64,000 nt of DNA from Frondihabitans sp. 762G35 (GCF_002074055.1 NZ_CP014619.1:992001-1056000); one strand, 5' to 3'; shown: positions 48,153 to 58,267, counted from the first letter of the stretch. A program made the numbers and translations. The notes: generated by a model not told the origin, from the letters alone.

Positions 48153-48176
48153 TCGTCCGAGCCTGAGAGGAACCCC

Positions 48177-48989
48177 GTGAGCACTCCGACCGCGCCCGCC
48201 GCCCGAGCGTCGTCGGAGGGCTCACGGTTCCCGCGGCTCCGTGGCCTGCTGGTCGACGCCGGGGCGAGCCGGGAGAGCGTCCTCGCGGCCGCGGTGGCCG
48301 TCGGCGTCCTCCTCGTGGTCAAATTCGCGGTGTCGCTGGTCCAGCTCCTGGGCAACGCGATCGCGTACGACCCGTCGCTCTACGCGAACGGCTTCCTCGC
48401 GTCGCCCGTGGGTCTGTTCCTCGGCTCGCTCGTGCTCTACCCGTTCTTCTTCTACCTCGTCGCGTTCGCCGTGCTGGCCTTCGCGACCCCGATCCTCCGC
48501 CGCACGCCGCTCGCCGTCGTCCTCGGCCGCGCACTGGTTGCCGGAGCCGCGGGCACGATCGCCCTCGCCCTCGCCGGCATCGTGACGGGCGTCGCGATGG
48601 CCGCCTCGACGCGGAACGCCGTGGCGATCCCGCTCTACGTGGTCTTCATCCCGCTGTCGACGGGGGTGCAGCTCACCGCGATCCTCGTGGCGGGGGCGGC
48701 GGTCGCCCGCGTCTGGCTCCGGCGGGTGGGCCCTCTGGGCCCGCAGGAGCCGCGGAGCACCGAGGCGTCCGTGGAGGCGTCGCCCGAGCATCCTGCGGCC
48801 CCGCCGTCGCACCCCTCCGCGCCGACCGACTCGCTCGCGGGGTCGCCGGGAGCCGCTGCCGAAGCGGGTCCGGTGTCGACCCCCCGGCCGCCCGCTCCAC
48901 CCGCGTTCGTCGCTCCGACGCCGGTGCCGCAGGTCGGGCGCTCCGCGGACGAGGGCGACCACAGCCGCTTCGCGCCGCCCGCCGGCTGA
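48177..48989 (+). CDS. uncharacterised membrane protein
   Basis: A 270-residue protein with about four helices (residues about 38-60, 80-103, 115-140 and 150-180) and a Pro/Ala-rich tail of 85 residues that is probably disordered. GTG start 48177 lies 24 bases after rne and follows AGAGGA. No family is recognised; its position suggests co-transcription with rne. Confidence 0.75.
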   Translation: MSTPTAPAARASSEGSRFPRLRGLLVDAGASRESVLAAAVAVGVLLVVKFAVSLVQLLGNAIAYDPSLYANGFLASPVGLFLGSLVLYPFFFYLVAFAVLAFATPILRRTPLAVVLGRALVAGAAGTIALALAGIVTGVAMAASTRNAVAIPLYVVFIPLSTGVQLTAILVAGAAVARVWLRRVGPLGPQEPRSTEASVEASPEHPAAPPSHPSAPTDSLAGSPGAAAEAGPVSTPRPPAPPAFVAPTPVPQVGRSADEGDHSRFAPPAG

Positions 48990-49028
48990 CCCCCGCCCGC
49001 TGGTGCGACATCACCGCGGTTCACCGCG

Positions 49029-49304
49029 TCAGCTCAGCTGCCGCTTCCGCCACTGCGGCACGCGCAGTCCGCTGGCCTCCAGGCGCACGGCGAGCTCCTT
49101 GCCTCCGACCGCCTGCGCACCGGCCCGGACGAGCTCGTCGTGGCGGGCCGCGGGGACGTCGTAGTGATCGTGGTCGAAGCCCCGGCGGGGGATCCCGTTC
49201 AGACTCGCGAACGCGTGGAGCTCCTCGTACGACTCGTCGCTGACCAGGTGGGCCCAGAGGGTGTCGTGCGCGGGCCAGACGGGCTCGTCGATCAGGATGG
49301 TCAC
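49029..49304 (-). CDS. DUF4031 protein
   Basis: A 91-residue protein beginning VTILIDEPVWPAHDTLWAHLVSD, typical of DUF4031. The segment GFDHDHYDVP has His/Asp clusters that might bind metal. No function is known. A TACGCT -10 box lies seven bases before the GTG start. Confidence 0.8.
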   Translation of the reverse strand: MTILIDEPVWPAHDTLWAHLVSDESYEELHAFASLNGIPRRGFDHDHYDVPAARHDELVRAGAQAVGGKELAVRLEASGLRVPQWRKRQLS

Positions 49305-49311
49305 CCGTGAG

Positions 49312-49317
49312 AGCGTA
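49312..49317 (-). promoter_or_regulatory. -10 element of leaderless DUF4031 gene
   Basis: TACGCT on the minus strand, seven bases before GTG 49304; no ribosome site. Confidence 0.5.
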
Positions 49318-49329
49318 CCCGGCGGCCCT

Positions 49330-49358
49330 TTGACCTGCCCTCGTCCGACCGGTATGCT
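49330..49358 (+). promoter_or_regulatory. promoter of rplU-rpmA
   Basis: TTGACC (49330-49335) and TATGCT (49353-49358) are spaced by exactly 17 bases. Transcription should begin near 49365, leaving a leader of about 170 bases before rplU that contains GC-rich inverted repeats and could carry ribosomal-protein feedback control. Confidence 0.8.
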
Positions 49359-49534
49359 GGGGAGTTGGTGCGCGCCGGTTTCGGTGCGCCGAACCGACTT
49401 CGTTCCCATCCCGACCCCCGGGCTTCGCGCTCGTGGGCCTCGATGCCCTGGAGCTTCCCGCTCCGGGGTCTCGTCGATGGGCGTCACCACGTCACGGCCG
49501 TTCCTCGTCGAGGAGCCGCCGCTAAGGAGAATCC

Positions 49535-49846
49535 ATGGTCTACGCAATCGTGCGCGCCGGTGGTCGTCAGGAGAAGGTCGAGGTCGGGACGATCCTGACG
49601 GTCGATCGCCTGAAGGCGTCCGAGAGCGACACCGTCTCGTTCGTCCCCGTGCTGCACGTCGACGGCGACACCATCCTCGCCGGCGACAAGCTCGCGAAGG
49701 TCTCGGTCGAGGGCGAGGTCCTGAACGACCTCCGCGGCCCGAAAATCGTCATCCAGAACTACAAGAACAAGACCGGGTACAAGCGCCGCATGGGTTTCCG
49801 CGCCGACCTCACCCGCGTCAAGATCACCGCGATCACCGCCAAGTAA
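49535..49846 (+). CDS. rplU: 50S ribosomal protein L21
   Basis: A 103-residue L21 protein, binding 23S rRNA in the large subunit. The start [18 protein letters not shown] and the C-terminal [12 protein letters not shown] are conserved. AAGGAG lies eight bases before the ATG. It is followed by rpmA 16 bases later, the standard L21-L27-Obg order. Confidence 0.97.
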   Translation: MVYAIVRAGGRQEKVEVGTILTVDRLKASESDTVSFVPVLHVDGDTILAGDKLAKVSVEGEVLNDLRGPKIVIQNYKNKTGYKRRMGFRADLTRVKITAITAK

Positions 49847-49862
49847 AGGGAGCCGACACCTC

Positions 49863-50120
49863 ATGGCACACAAAAAGGGCGCATCGTCCACCCGTAACGG
49901 TCGCGACTCGAACGCTCAGCGCCTCGGCGTGAAGCGCTTCGGCGGCCAGGTCGTCCTCGCGGGCGAGATCCTCGTCCGCCAGCGCGGCACCCACTTCCAC
50001 CCCGGCGTGAACGTCGGCCGCGGCGGCGACGACACCCTCTTCGCCCTCGCCCCCGGCTCCGTCCAGTTCGGCGCCAAGGGCGGCCGCAAGGTCGTCAACA
50101 TCGTCGCCGCCGAGGCCTGA
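49863..50120 (+). CDS. rpmA: 50S ribosomal protein L27
   Basis: An 85-residue L27 protein that reaches the peptidyl-transferase centre with its N-terminus. [19 protein letters not shown] is the usual start without the cleavable N-terminal extension of Firmicutes. The C-terminus is [12 protein letters not shown]. Confidence 0.97.
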   Translation: MAHKKGASSTRNGRDSNAQRLGVKRFGGQVVLAGEILVRQRGTHFHPGVNVGRGGDDTLFALAPGSVQFGAKGGRKVVNIVAAEA

Positions 50121-50150
50121 GCCTCCGAACGGCGACACCTTTCAAGCGAC

Positions 50151-50180
50151 GGGCGGGCTTCGGCTCGCCCTTCGTGTTTT
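50151..50180 (+). terminator. intrinsic terminator after rpmA
   Basis: GGGCGGGC-TTCG-GCTCGCCC hairpin followed by TTCGTGTTTT, one of the few stems here with a T-rich tail. Confidence 0.85.
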
Positions 50181-50210
50181 GACCCCCGAAAAGACTGAGA
50201 AAATCTCCCC

Positions 50211-51842
50211 ATGGCCACATTCGTCGACCAAGTGACGCTCCACCTCAAGGCGGGCAACGGCGGAAACGGCTGTGTCTCGGTCAAGCGCGAGAAGTTCAAG
50301 CCGCTCGCCGGTCCCGACGGCGGCAATGGCGGTCACGGCGGCGACATCGTGCTGGTCAGCGACAACGGCGTCACGACCCTCCTCGGCTTCCACCGCAACC
50401 CGCACCGCTCGAGCCCCAACGGCGGACCCGGCATGGGCGACCACCGCAGCGGCAACAACGGTGAGACGCTCGAGCTGCAGGTGCCGGTCGGCACGGTCAT
50501 CTCCGACGAGGACGGCAACGAGCTCATCGACATGAACGTCGCGGGTCTCCGCTACGTCGTGGCCGAGGGCGGGATCGGCGGCCTCGGCAACGCGGCCCTC
50601 TCGTCGACCAAGCGCAAGGCGCCCGGCTTCGCCCTCCTCGGCACCCCCGGGTGGCAGGGCGACGTGCGCATGGAGCTCAAGGTCGTCGCCGACGTCGCCC
50701 TCGTCGGGTACCCGTCCGCCGGCAAGTCGAGCCTCGTCGCCGCCATCTCCGCGGCCAAGCCGAAGATCGCCGACTACCCGTTCACGACGCTCCACCCGAA
50801 CCTCGGGGTCGTCGAGTCGGGGACGACCCGCTTCACCGTGGCCGACGTGCCCGGACTCATCGAGGGCGCCAGCGAGGGCAAGGGGCTCGGCCTCGAGTTC
50901 CTGCGCCACGTCGAGCGCTGCTCGGCGCTGCTGCACGTCCTCGACTGCGCGACGCTCGACCCGGGCCGCGATCCGCTCACCGACCTCGACGTCATCCAGG
51001 CCGAGCTCGCGGCGTACCCGGTCCCGGAGGGCCAGTTGCCCCTCCTCGAGCGCCCGCAGCTGATCGTCCTCAACAAGATCGACGTGCCCGAGGCCCGCGA
51101 GCTCGCCGACTTCGTCCGGGGCGACCTCGAGTCGCGCGGCTACCGTGTCTTCGAGATCTCGGCCGTGTCGCACGAGGGCCTCCGCGACCTCTCCTTCGCG
51201 CTCGCCGAGGTCGTCGAGGCCGACCGCGCCGCCCGCGCGCAGGAGGAACTCGAGCGCCCGCGCATCGTCATCCGTCCGAAGGCGGTCAACGAGTCCAAGT
51301 TCGAGGTGCTCGTCGAGGGCGGTTCCTACGGGAACGTCTACCGCATCCGCGGGGCCAAGCCGGAGCGCTGGGTGCTGCAGACGGACTTCAACAACGAGGA
51401 GGCCGTGGGCTACCTCGCCGACCGCCTCAACAAGCTCGGCGTCGAGGACCGCCTCTTCAAGGCCGGGGCCATCGCCGGCTCGACCGTCGTCATCGGCGGC
51501 GCCGGCGGCATCGTCTTCGACTGGGAGCCGACGCTGACCTCGACCGCCGAGCTCATGACGGCGGCGCGCGGAACCGACCCGCGACTCCACCAGAGCTCCC
51601 GCCTCACCCGCAACGAGCGCCGCGAGGACTACTTCGCGCGGATGGACGCCAAGGCCGAGGCCCGTGCCGAGCTCATGCGCGAGCGCGCCGCCGGCCTCTG
51701 GACCGACGACGACGGCTTCGAAGTGGGATCCGCGGCGCTCGGCGACGAGGTCGACGACACCGACGTCGACGTCGACGAGACGGACCTCGACGACGCGAGC
51801 GTCGCCCGGATGGGCCCCGACGCGGACGACGAGGCCAAGTGA
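50211..51842 (+). CDS. obgE: Obg GTPase
   Basis: A 543-residue Obg/CgtA protein involved in 50S assembly and stress control. The glycine-rich Obg fold (residues 1-158) is followed by the G domain with GYPSAGKSS (P-loop), FTTLHPNLG (switch I), DVPGLIEGA (G3) and NKID (G4). An OCT domain follows, then an acidic tail of about 50 residues. It stands between rpmA and proB as in other actinobacteria. Confidence 0.95.
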   Translation: MATFVDQVTLHLKAGNGGNGCVSVKREKFKPLAGPDGGNGGHGGDIVLVSDNGVTTLLGFHRNPHRSSPNGGPGMGDHRSGNNGETLELQVPVGTVISDEDGNELIDMNVAGLRYVVAEGGIGGLGNAALSSTKRKAPGFALLGTPGWQGDVRMELKVVADVALVGYPSAGKSSLVAAISAAKPKIADYPFTTLHPNLGVVESGTTRFTVADVPGLIEGASEGKGLGLEFLRHVERCSALLHVLDCATLDPGRDPLTDLDVIQAELAAYPVPEGQLPLLERPQLIVLNKIDVPEARELADFVRGDLESRGYRVFEISAVSHEGLRDLSFALAEVVEADRAARAQEELERPRIVIRPKAVNESKFEVLVEGGSYGNVYRIRGAKPERWVLQTDFNNEEAVGYLADRLNKLGVEDRLFKAGAIAGSTVVIGGAGGIVFDWEPTLTSTAELMTAARGTDPRLHQSSRLTRNERREDYFARMDAKAEARAELMRERAAGLWTDDDGFEVGSAALGDEVDDTDVDVDETDLDDASVARMGPDADDEAK

Positions 51843-52660
51843 CCCGGAACGACGAGGCGCAGGCGACCAGGCCGCTCGGCCGCGTTCTGACGCGCGCCGA
51901 CATCCCGACCGCCCGCCGCGTCGTCGTCAAGGTCGGCTCCTCGTCGATCAGCGGGCCGAACGCCGACCAGATCGGCCCCCTGGTCGACGCCCTCGCCGAG
52001 AGCCACGGGCGGGGCACGGAGGTCGTCCTGGTCTCGTCGGGTGCCATCGCGACGGGGATGCCCTACCTCCGTCTCGACAGCAGACCGACCGACCTCGCGA
52101 CGCAGCAGGCCGCCGCCGCGGTCGGCCAGAACGTGCTGATCTACCGCTACCAGGAGAGCCTGCGCCGGTTCGGCATCGTGGCGGGCCAGGTGCTCCTGAC
52201 GGCGGGCGACATCGACAACCCGACCCACCGGTCGAACGCCCAGCGCGCGATGGAGCGGCTGCTGAAGCTGCGCATCCTGCCCATCGTCAACGAGAACGAC
52301 ACGGTCGCGACGCACGAGATCCGCTTCGGAGACAACGACCGCCTCGCCGCCCTCGTCTCGCAGCTCGTCGAGGCCGATCTGCTCGTGCTGCTCTCCGACG
52401 TCGACGCGCTCTACACGAGGCCCCCGCACGAGCCGGGCGCCGTCAAGATCGACGAGGTGCCGTTCGGAGACGCCCTCGCGGGCATCTCCTTCGGGGCGGC
52501 AGGAGCCGCGGGCGTCGGCACCGGGGGAGCGGGCACCAAGGTCGCGGCCGCCCGCCTCGCCGCCGACAGCGGTACGCCCGTGCTCGTCACCTCGACCACC
52601 CGCGTCGCCGAGGCGCTCTCGGGCGCCGACATCGGGACCTGGTTCGCCGCGCATCCCTGA
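51839..52660 (+). CDS. proB: glutamate 5-kinase
   Basis: A 273-residue amino acid kinase catalysing the first step of proline synthesis. [10 protein letters not shown] and [13 protein letters not shown] are substrate-binding segments, and [19 protein letters not shown] is the active-site stretch. The usual C-terminal PUA domain is absent, so this is the short form. GTG 51839 overlaps the obgE stop by four bases. The product goes to ProA encoded next. Confidence 0.93.
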   Translation: MTRNDEAQATRPLGRVLTRADIPTARRVVVKVGSSSISGPNADQIGPLVDALAESHGRGTEVVLVSSGAIATGMPYLRLDSRPTDLATQQAAAAVGQNVLIYRYQESLRRFGIVAGQVLLTAGDIDNPTHRSNAQRAMERLLKLRILPIVNENDTVATHEIRFGDNDRLAALVSQLVEADLLVLLSDVDALYTRPPHEPGAVKIDEVPFGDALAGISFGAAGAAGVGTGGAGTKVAAARLAADSGTPVLVTSTTRVAEALSGADIGTWFAAHP

Positions 52661-52718
52661 CGTCGTCGAGACCGCTGCGGCCGCCGTCCCGCCGGGGTGC
52701 GGTGCTGGGCGTCGTCGC

Positions 52719-52724
52719 TAGAAT
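52719..52724 (+). promoter_or_regulatory. -10 element of leaderless proA
   Basis: TAGAAT, six bases before the ATG at 52731, with no ribosome site. proA therefore seems to have its own promoter in addition to read-through from proB. Confidence 0.65.
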
Positions 52725-52730
52725 CGCGTC

Positions 52731-54038
52731 ATGACGACCGAGGCCGCGCTGACGCAGGAGACCGACACCGACGGAACGGCGCCGGACCTCTCGCCCGCGC
52801 TCGTGGCGAAACTCGTCGCGGCCAAGCTGGCCTCCCGGCAGCTGTCCACGGCGACGGCTCAGTCGAAGAACGACGGGCTGCGCGCCATCGCCCGAGCGGT
52901 CCGCGACAACGCGGCCCGCATCGTGGCGGCGAACGACCTCGACCTCGCTCGCGGTCACGACGGCGGACTCGCCCCGGGGCTCCTCGATCGGCTCCGCCTC
53001 GACGACGCCCGCCTCGACGCTCTGGCGACGGCCACCGAGCTCGTCGCCGACCTGGTCGACCCCGTCGGCGAGGTCCTGCGCGGCAAGGTCCTCCCCAACG
53101 GCCTGTCGCTCACGCAGATCCGCGTTCCCTTCGGCGTCGTCGGCGCGATCTACGAGGCGCGACCCAATGTCACGATCGACATCGCCGCTCTCGCGCTCAA
53201 GAGCGGCAACGCGGCCGTCCTCCGGGGCGGGAGCGCGGCGGAGGAGACCAACCGGGTCCTCGTCGGGATCCTCCAGGAGGCCCTCGTCGAGGTCGGCCTC
53301 CCGCGCGAGGCCGTCCAGACCATCGACGAGCTCGGCCGTCAGGGAGCCACGGAGCTCATGCGCGCCCGCGGCCACGTCGACGTGCTCGTCCCGCGCGGGA
53401 GCGCGCAGCTGATCGACACCGTGGTGCGCGAGTCGAAGGTGCCGGTGATCGAGACGGGCGCGGGTGTCGTCCACGTCTACCTGGACGAGTCGGCCGACGC
53501 CCGGTGGGCCGAGGACATCGTGCGGAACGCCAAGGTCCAGCGCCCCAGCGTGTGCAACGCCCTCGAGACCCTGCTGGTCCACCGTGACGCGGCCCCGCGG
53601 CTCCTGCCGGGCATCCTGGCCGCGCTCCGCGAGGACGGCGTGACCATCCACGGCGACGAGGCGACGCGGTCGCTCTTCGCGGACGCGGTCGCCGCCACCG
53701 AGGAGGACTGGTCGACCGAGTACATGAGCCTCGACCTCTCCGTGCGCATCGTCGACGATCTCGACGGGGCGCTCGCTCACATCGAGCGCTACTCGACGAA
53801 GCACACCGAGTCGATCGTCACCAACGACCTCTCCCGCGCCGAGCGGTTCCTCGCGGAGGTCGACAGCGCCGTGGTCATGGTCAACGCCTCCACCCGGTTC
53901 ACCGACGGCGGCGAGTTCGGCTTCGGCGCCGAGGTGGGCATCTCGACGCAGAAGCTCCACGCCCGCGGGCCCATGGGCCTCCCGGAGCTCACGAGCACCA
54001 AGTGGGTCGTCCGCGGTTCCGGTCAGGTGCGCGGGTAG
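52731..54038 (+). CDS. proA: gamma-glutamyl phosphate reductase
   Basis: A 435-residue NADPH-dependent reductase of the aldehyde dehydrogenase superfamily, second step of proline synthesis. Conserved segments: VPFGVVGAIYEARPNVT, the catalytic cysteine in RPSVCNALETLL and the C-terminal RGPMGLPELTSTKW. It directly follows proB. Confidence 0.95.
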   Translation: MTTEAALTQETDTDGTAPDLSPALVAKLVAAKLASRQLSTATAQSKNDGLRAIARAVRDNAARIVAANDLDLARGHDGGLAPGLLDRLRLDDARLDALATATELVADLVDPVGEVLRGKVLPNGLSLTQIRVPFGVVGAIYEARPNVTIDIAALALKSGNAAVLRGGSAAEETNRVLVGILQEALVEVGLPREAVQTIDELGRQGATELMRARGHVDVLVPRGSAQLIDTVVRESKVPVIETGAGVVHVYLDESADARWAEDIVRNAKVQRPSVCNALETLLVHRDAAPRLLPGILAALREDGVTIHGDEATRSLFADAVAATEEDWSTEYMSLDLSVRIVDDLDGALAHIERYSTKHTESIVTNDLSRAERFLAEVDSAVVMVNASTRFTDGGEFGFGAEVGISTQKLHARGPMGLPELTSTKWVVRGSGQVRG

Positions 54039-54091
54039 CCCTGCCCACGCGACTAGACTCGTCTCGTCGCACGCTTCGAAACGGAGAATCC

Positions 54092-54316
54092 ATGCTGTTC
54101 GCCACGGCCGTCCTCACCAGCCTCGCCGCTGTCGAAGAGAAGGCGCCCACCATCGCCCCGGCCTTCGTCATCGCCCTCTTCGCCGCGGCGGTCTTCTTCG
54201 TCCTCGGCTTCGTCGTCTTCAGCTACAAGAACGTCGCGAACCGCCAGATGCCGCAGAACGCTCCTCGTCGCCCCGAGTCCCCGGTCGACGAGTTCGGTCA
54301 CGCCGAAGAGCACTAG
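54092..54316 (+). CDS. small single-pass membrane protein
   Basis: A 74-residue protein with one strongly hydrophobic helix (about residues 22-44) and a hydrophilic tail ending in GHAEEH. ATG 54092 follows GGAGAA; a TAGACT -10 box lies at 54054-54059. It lies between proA and nadD. Function unknown. Confidence 0.75.
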   Translation: MLFATAVLTSLAAVEEKAPTIAPAFVIALFAAAVFFVLGFVVFSYKNVANRQMPQNAPRRPESPVDEFGHAEEH

Positions 54317-54337
54317 CCTCAGCCCTCGTCGACGACC

Positions 54338-54976
54338 GTGACGATCGCACCAGCTGAGCGCAGGGCCCGTATCGGGGTCATGGGCGGAACATTCGACCCC
54401 ATCCACCACGGGCACCTCGTGGCCGCCAGCGAGGTCGCGACCGAGTTCGGCCTCGACGAGGTCATCTTCGTCCCGACCGGTCAGCCGTGGATGAAGCACA
54501 CGGTCACGGCGGGGGAGCACCGCTACCTGATGACCGTCATCGCGACGGCGTCCAACCCGCGCTTCACGGTCAGCCGCGTCGACATCGACCGCGCGGGCAC
54601 CACGTACACGATCGACACGCTCCGCGACATCCGAGCCGTGCACCCCGACGCCGACCTCTTCTTCATCACCGGCGCCGACGCCGTCGCCCAGATCCTCGAC
54701 TGGAAAGACGTGCAGGAGCTCTGGGACCTCGCCCACTTCGTCGCCGTCTCCCGGCCCGGTCACGACCTCACCGTCAGCGGTCTCCCAGCGAGCGAAGTAA
54801 GCTTGCTCGAAGTCCCTGCACTGTCGATATCGTCCACCGACTGTCGCAGCCGCGTCGGCCGGGGCTCCCCGGTCTGGTATCTGGTTCCTGACGGTGTCGT
54901 GCAGTACATCTCCAAGCACCACCTGTACCGGGCCGAGAGCCCGGTCGCGAGCGAATCCGTATCGGAGAGTGCATGA
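54338..54976 (+). CDS. nadD: nicotinate-nucleotide adenylyltransferase
   Basis: A 212-residue nucleotidyltransferase of NAD synthesis. [15 protein letters not shown] holds the (H/T)xGH motif, and the C-terminal [11 protein letters not shown] is the ISSTxIR-type motif, here with Cys in place of the usual Ile. GTG start 54338. It overlaps the next gene by four bases (ATGA). Confidence 0.93.
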   Translation: MTIAPAERRARIGVMGGTFDPIHHGHLVAASEVATEFGLDEVIFVPTGQPWMKHTVTAGEHRYLMTVIATASNPRFTVSRVDIDRAGTTYTIDTLRDIRAVHPDADLFFITGADAVAQILDWKDVQELWDLAHFVAVSRPGHDLTVSGLPASEVSLLEVPALSISSTDCRSRVGRGSPVWYLVPDGVVQYISKHHLYRAESPVASESVSESA

Positions 54977-56511
54977 GTTCGACCAACGGCCAGCCGCCCC
55001 TCACCCGGAGGCAGGTGCGCGAGCTCGAGCGAGCGCGTGAGGCCGGCGAGGCGATCACCGGCAGCATCTCGGTCGTCTCCGGTTCCCCCGTGCCCTCCGC
55101 CATGCCGGTGACCACGCCGTCCCCCGTCTCCGCACCGAAACCCGCCTCCGTTCCCGCGCCGGCATCGGTGCCCGTGGCCGGGCACGCGCCCACGAGGCGC
55201 GAGCTGCGAGCCCAGCGGGAGGCCGAGGCTCCTGCGGGCCAGAGCCCGGTGCCGTTGAAAGCCCCCGCGCCCGAGCACGAGCGCGACCTCTCCGAGGCGC
55301 TCAGCCACGTCGCCGACATCGAGAACGGGCAGGCGTCGACGCCGCGTCCGCCGCAGGAGGCGCCGCGGGTGGCCGGGCCCGGAGCGGCTGCCTCGGGTGC
55401 CGCTGGTCCCGGCGCCGCCATTGCTGGTGCCGCCGTTCCCGGTGCCGCGTCGCCCGCCGAGCCCGCGTCACCGCCGCAGAGCGAGCTACCGGCTCCCGTG
55501 TCGGTCAGCCGCGTCGACGCCCCGTCCGCTACGGCGCCGGCCGACCTCTCCGTCGTGCCCGAGGCCGACTCCGGTCGTCCCGGCGCCGGTCCCGTGTTCG
55601 AAGACGTCCCCGGGCCGCGCCGCACCGGCTCGACCGGTCCCGTTCCCGAGACCGCTTCACCCCGCTCCGGGCCTCCTGCGCCCTCGTCGACGCCGACCGT
55701 CTTCCCGTTCGTCCTCTCCGGCGGACAGTCACCGCAGTCGGCTCCGGCGACGACCGGTTCGTCGCGCATCGGCGCGGCCGAGGTCGCGCCGTCCGCCGCC
55801 GCATCGGCTCCCGCGGCATCCGCCGCTGCGGCGTCCGCACCGGCACCGGCCGCGGCATCATCGTCAGGCACCTCGGCTCCCGCTGGTGGCCGCGCCGCCG
55901 CCGCAGCCGCGCCGGTCGAGCCCCCGAGAGCCGCGCAGGAGCCCCGAGCCACCGCCTCCCGCCCCGAGGAGTCTCCGTCTCCCCGGCGCCAGCAGCCCCC
56001 GCAGATCCCGGCGTCCGTCCCGGAGCCCAGCGGCTACGTGCCTCCGACGGGCCACTGGTCGACGCAGGGCGACGTCGATGACGACACGATCGACACCGTG
56101 GGGTCCCACTTCGGCACCGTCACCGGCCAGCAGAACGCCCTGATCCTCGACGACGACAAGCTGCCCGACGTCACGGGTGCGCTGAACGCCACCGGCGAGA
56201 TCATCATCACGGGCTCGATCGACCTCCCCCGCAGCCTCGCGGCGACGGGCTCGCACCACGCGCAGCGCATCGACGGTGCCGACATCGACCGGATGCTCGA
56301 GGAGAGCGATCGGGACGCTCCCGACTCCGACGCGACGCCGGTCAGGGCGTCGCGCGCGGTGAGCGCGAACACCTCGACCCGCGCGGTCGTGCTGACCGCC
56401 GGCAAGCCCAAGACGAACCGGGCACCGATTATCGCCGCGGTCTGTGCCAGCGTGGTCGGTGTTGGTATCGTGGTCACGGTCATCGTCGCTTTCGCGAACG
56501 GCATCATCTAA
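54973..56511 (+). CDS. long disordered protein with C-terminal membrane anchor
   Basis: A 512-residue protein. It begins with a charged helix ([16 protein letters not shown]) and a second similar one ([14 protein letters not shown]), followed by about 240 residues rich in Ala, Pro and Ser, a more ordered acidic region (about 345-440) and one C-terminal transmembrane helix. The N-terminus is predicted to be cytoplasmic. It sits between nadD and rsfS in one run of genes. No function is known; a cell-envelope or division-site scaffold is a guess. Confidence 0.75.
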   Translation: MSSTNGQPPLTRRQVRELERAREAGEAITGSISVVSGSPVPSAMPVTTPSPVSAPKPASVPAPASVPVAGHAPTRRELRAQREAEAPAGQSPVPLKAPAPEHERDLSEALSHVADIENGQASTPRPPQEAPRVAGPGAAASGAAGPGAAIAGAAVPGAASPAEPASPPQSELPAPVSVSRVDAPSATAPADLSVVPEADSGRPGAGPVFEDVPGPRRTGSTGPVPETASPRSGPPAPSSTPTVFPFVLSGGQSPQSAPATTGSSRIGAAEVAPSAAASAPAASAAAASAPAPAAASSSGTSAPAGGRAAAAAAPVEPPRAAQEPRATASRPEESPSPRRQQPPQIPASVPEPSGYVPPTGHWSTQGDVDDDTIDTVGSHFGTVTGQQNALILDDDKLPDVTGALNATGEIIITGSIDLPRSLAATGSHHAQRIDGADIDRMLEESDRDAPDSDATPVRASRAVSANTSTRAVVLTAGKPKTNRAPIIAAVCASVVGVGIVVTVIVAFANGII

Positions 56512-56590
56512 CCGCAGCCGTTCTGCTCGCCGAGTTCCACCCCCAGTCTTCTCCTCTCTCGTCGTTCTTCCCCCTTCTCCAAAGGAATCC

Positions 56591-56974
56591 GTGACAGCCA
56601 CCCCCGAATCCATCGAGCTGGTCCAGCTCGCCGCGCGTGCCGCCGACTCGAAGCAGGCCGACGACCTCGTCGCCCTCGACGTCAGCGAGCCCCTCGCCCT
56701 CACCGACATCTTCCTCCTCGCCTCCGGTCGAAACGAGCGCAACGTCGTCGCGATCGCCGGCGAGATCGAAGACAAGATGATCGAGGCCGGCGTCAAGCCG
56801 CTGCGTCGGGAGGGTCGCGCCGAGGGGCGCTGGATCCTGCTCGACTTCGGCGACATCGTCGTGCACGTCTTCCACGACGAGGACCGCCAGTTCTACTCGC
56901 TCGAGCGCCTCTGGAGCGACTGCCCCGCGATCGCCCTCGACCTCGAGACGACGTCGCAGGCCGCCGAGGCCTGA
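56591..56974 (+). CDS. rsfS: ribosomal silencing factor RsfS
   Basis: A 127-residue RsfS/Iojap protein that binds L14 and blocks subunit joining in starvation. The segments DIFLLASGRNERNV, EGRAEGRWILLDFGDIVVHVF and RQFYSLERLW are conserved. The GTG at 56591 has AAAGGA five bases upstream. nadD-rsfS proximity is common in bacteria. Confidence 0.93.
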   Translation: MTATPESIELVQLAARAADSKQADDLVALDVSEPLALTDIFLLASGRNERNVVAIAGEIEDKMIEAGVKPLRREGRAEGRWILLDFGDIVVHVFHDEDRQFYSLERLWSDCPAIALDLETTSQAAEA

Positions 56975-57115
56975 GCACGGGCATCCTGCCGCGCGGTGCC
57001 GCTTTCTGCGGTCCGCGCGGCTTTGCTGTGCGCGCAGCAATTCAGGGTGCTCCTCGGGGCGTCTGGTGCAGTGGAGGGCAGAGCGCCCCGCCCGACGGGT
57101 GCCCGAGGAGGACCC

Positions 57116-57646
57116 GTGAAGTGCCCCATCGACAACCAGACCCTCGTCATCAGCGAGCGCGGCGGCATCGAGATCGACTATTGCCCGGACTGCCGTGGCG
57201 TGTGGCTCGACCGCGGTGAGCTCGACAAGATCATCGATCGGGCCGGTCCCGGTCCCGGTTCGGGGTCGGGGTCGGGGTCGTCGTCGGCGTCGTCCGCGTC
57301 GTCCGGCTCGTTCGCGTCCGGCTCGTTCCCGGGGTCGGCGGGCTCGGTGGCCGTCGGCGGGCAGGCGCCGCACGAGGTGCGGCAGGCGCAGTACGAGCGC
57401 GATCAGCTCGAATGGCATTGGCAGGAGCAGGAACGGCTCCGGGCGGGCGCCCGCGGCCGGGACGATCGGGGCGGGTACGACGACCGAGGTCCAGGCGACC
57501 AGCGAGGCGGCGATCGGGGCTTCGACGACCAGCGGGGCTACGGTGACCAGCGGGGCTACGGTGACCAGCGGGGCTACGGCGACCGAGGTGGCTACGGCCA
57601 GCGTCGCAAGAAGAAGGACAACTGGCTCAGCGAGCTCTTCGACTGA
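57116..57646 (+). CDS. TFIIB-type zinc-ribbon protein with glycine-rich repeats
   Basis: A 176-residue protein. The N-terminal zinc ribbon is CPIDNQTLVI to YCPDCRGVWLDRGEL (C-x2-type pairs), followed by a Ser/Gly-rich spacer, a helix QAQYERDQLEWHWQEQERL and a tail with several GYGDQR-type repeats, ending in a basic-acidic NWLSELFD. Zinc-ribbon proteins of this type (zf-TFIIB domain) have no known role in bacteria. GTG 57116 follows GAGGAGGA. Confidence 0.8.
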   Translation: MKCPIDNQTLVISERGGIEIDYCPDCRGVWLDRGELDKIIDRAGPGPGSGSGSGSSSASSASSGSFASGSFPGSAGSVAVGGQAPHEVRQAQYERDQLEWHWQEQERLRAGARGRDDRGGYDDRGPGDQRGGDRGFDDQRGYGDQRGYGDQRGYGDRGGYGQRRKKKDNWLSELFD

Positions 57647-57730
57647 CGCGGTCCGCGGTGGCGGGTGGTCTTGCGTCGCTCGAAAGTGTAGTAATCTTGA
57701 CAAGTTGCTTCTTCGGGAGCAGCGAAGTCT

Positions 57731-57803
57731 GGGTCTGTGGCGCAGCTGGTAGCGCACCTGCATGGCATGCAGGGGGTCAGGGGTTCGAGTCCCCTCAGAT
57801 CCA
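57731..57803 (+). tRNA. tRNA-Ala (anticodon GGC)
   Basis: A 73-base cloverleaf: acceptor GGGTCTG with CAGATCC, D arm GCGC/GCGC, anticodon stem CCTGC/GCAGG around ATGGCAT (GGC), T arm AGGGG-TTCGAGT-CCCCT, discriminator A. CCA is not encoded (next bases are CCC). Confidence 0.95.
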
Positions 57804-57814
57804 CCCTCACGAAG

Positions 57815-57840
57815 AAGCCCCGCCTCGAGCGGGGCTTTTC
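57815..57840 (+). terminator. terminator of tRNA-Ala
   Basis: AAGCCCCGC and GCGGGGCTT flank a five-base loop and are followed by TTC; a T-rich tail is present. Confidence 0.88.
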
Positions 57841-57972
57841 CGTTCCCTCGGCAGCGTCGGGCCGGCCCGCCCCTGAACCATCGGGCTCGGTCCGGTCCGC
57901 CGCGGCCCGTGCCTCCTGCCCCCGCGCCGGTGCCGGCGCTCCGGCGCCGCGGCCCCGTCGCCCTGTCGGCGG

Positions 57973-58204
57973 GAGACTCCACGTTTTGCGGGTTCTGGGG
58001 AAACTGAGCGGCGTGTCGTGGAGTCTCGCGGAGTGAGCCGGCGGTGTCGGATGGCGGCACCGGGCGGGAGACTCCACGTTTTGCGGGTTCTGGGGAAACT
58101 GAGCGGCGTGTAGTGGAGTCTCGCGGGGCGGGGTGCGGCGGCGTCGGTCGGGCGACTCCACGACTTGCGGGTTCTGGGGAAAGTGAGCGGCGAGTCGTGG
58201 AGTC
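57973..58204. repeat. three GACTCCACG palindromic repeats (type II loop)
   Basis: Copies at 57973-58027, 58068-58122 and 58154-58204. The arms are GAGACTCCACG and CGTGGAGTCTC, slightly changed in copies 2 and 3. The loops share TTGCGGGTTCTGGGGAAA, different from the type I loop but alike in length and in a TGAGNGGCG segment. They fill the gap 57841-58267 between the tRNA-Ala terminator and the VOC gene; no gene is seen there. Confidence 0.85.
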
Positions 58205-58267
58205 TCACCGGGCGGGCGGGCGGGCGGGCGGCCGGACGCGGCGGGCGCGCAGGGCGCAGCGCAGCGC

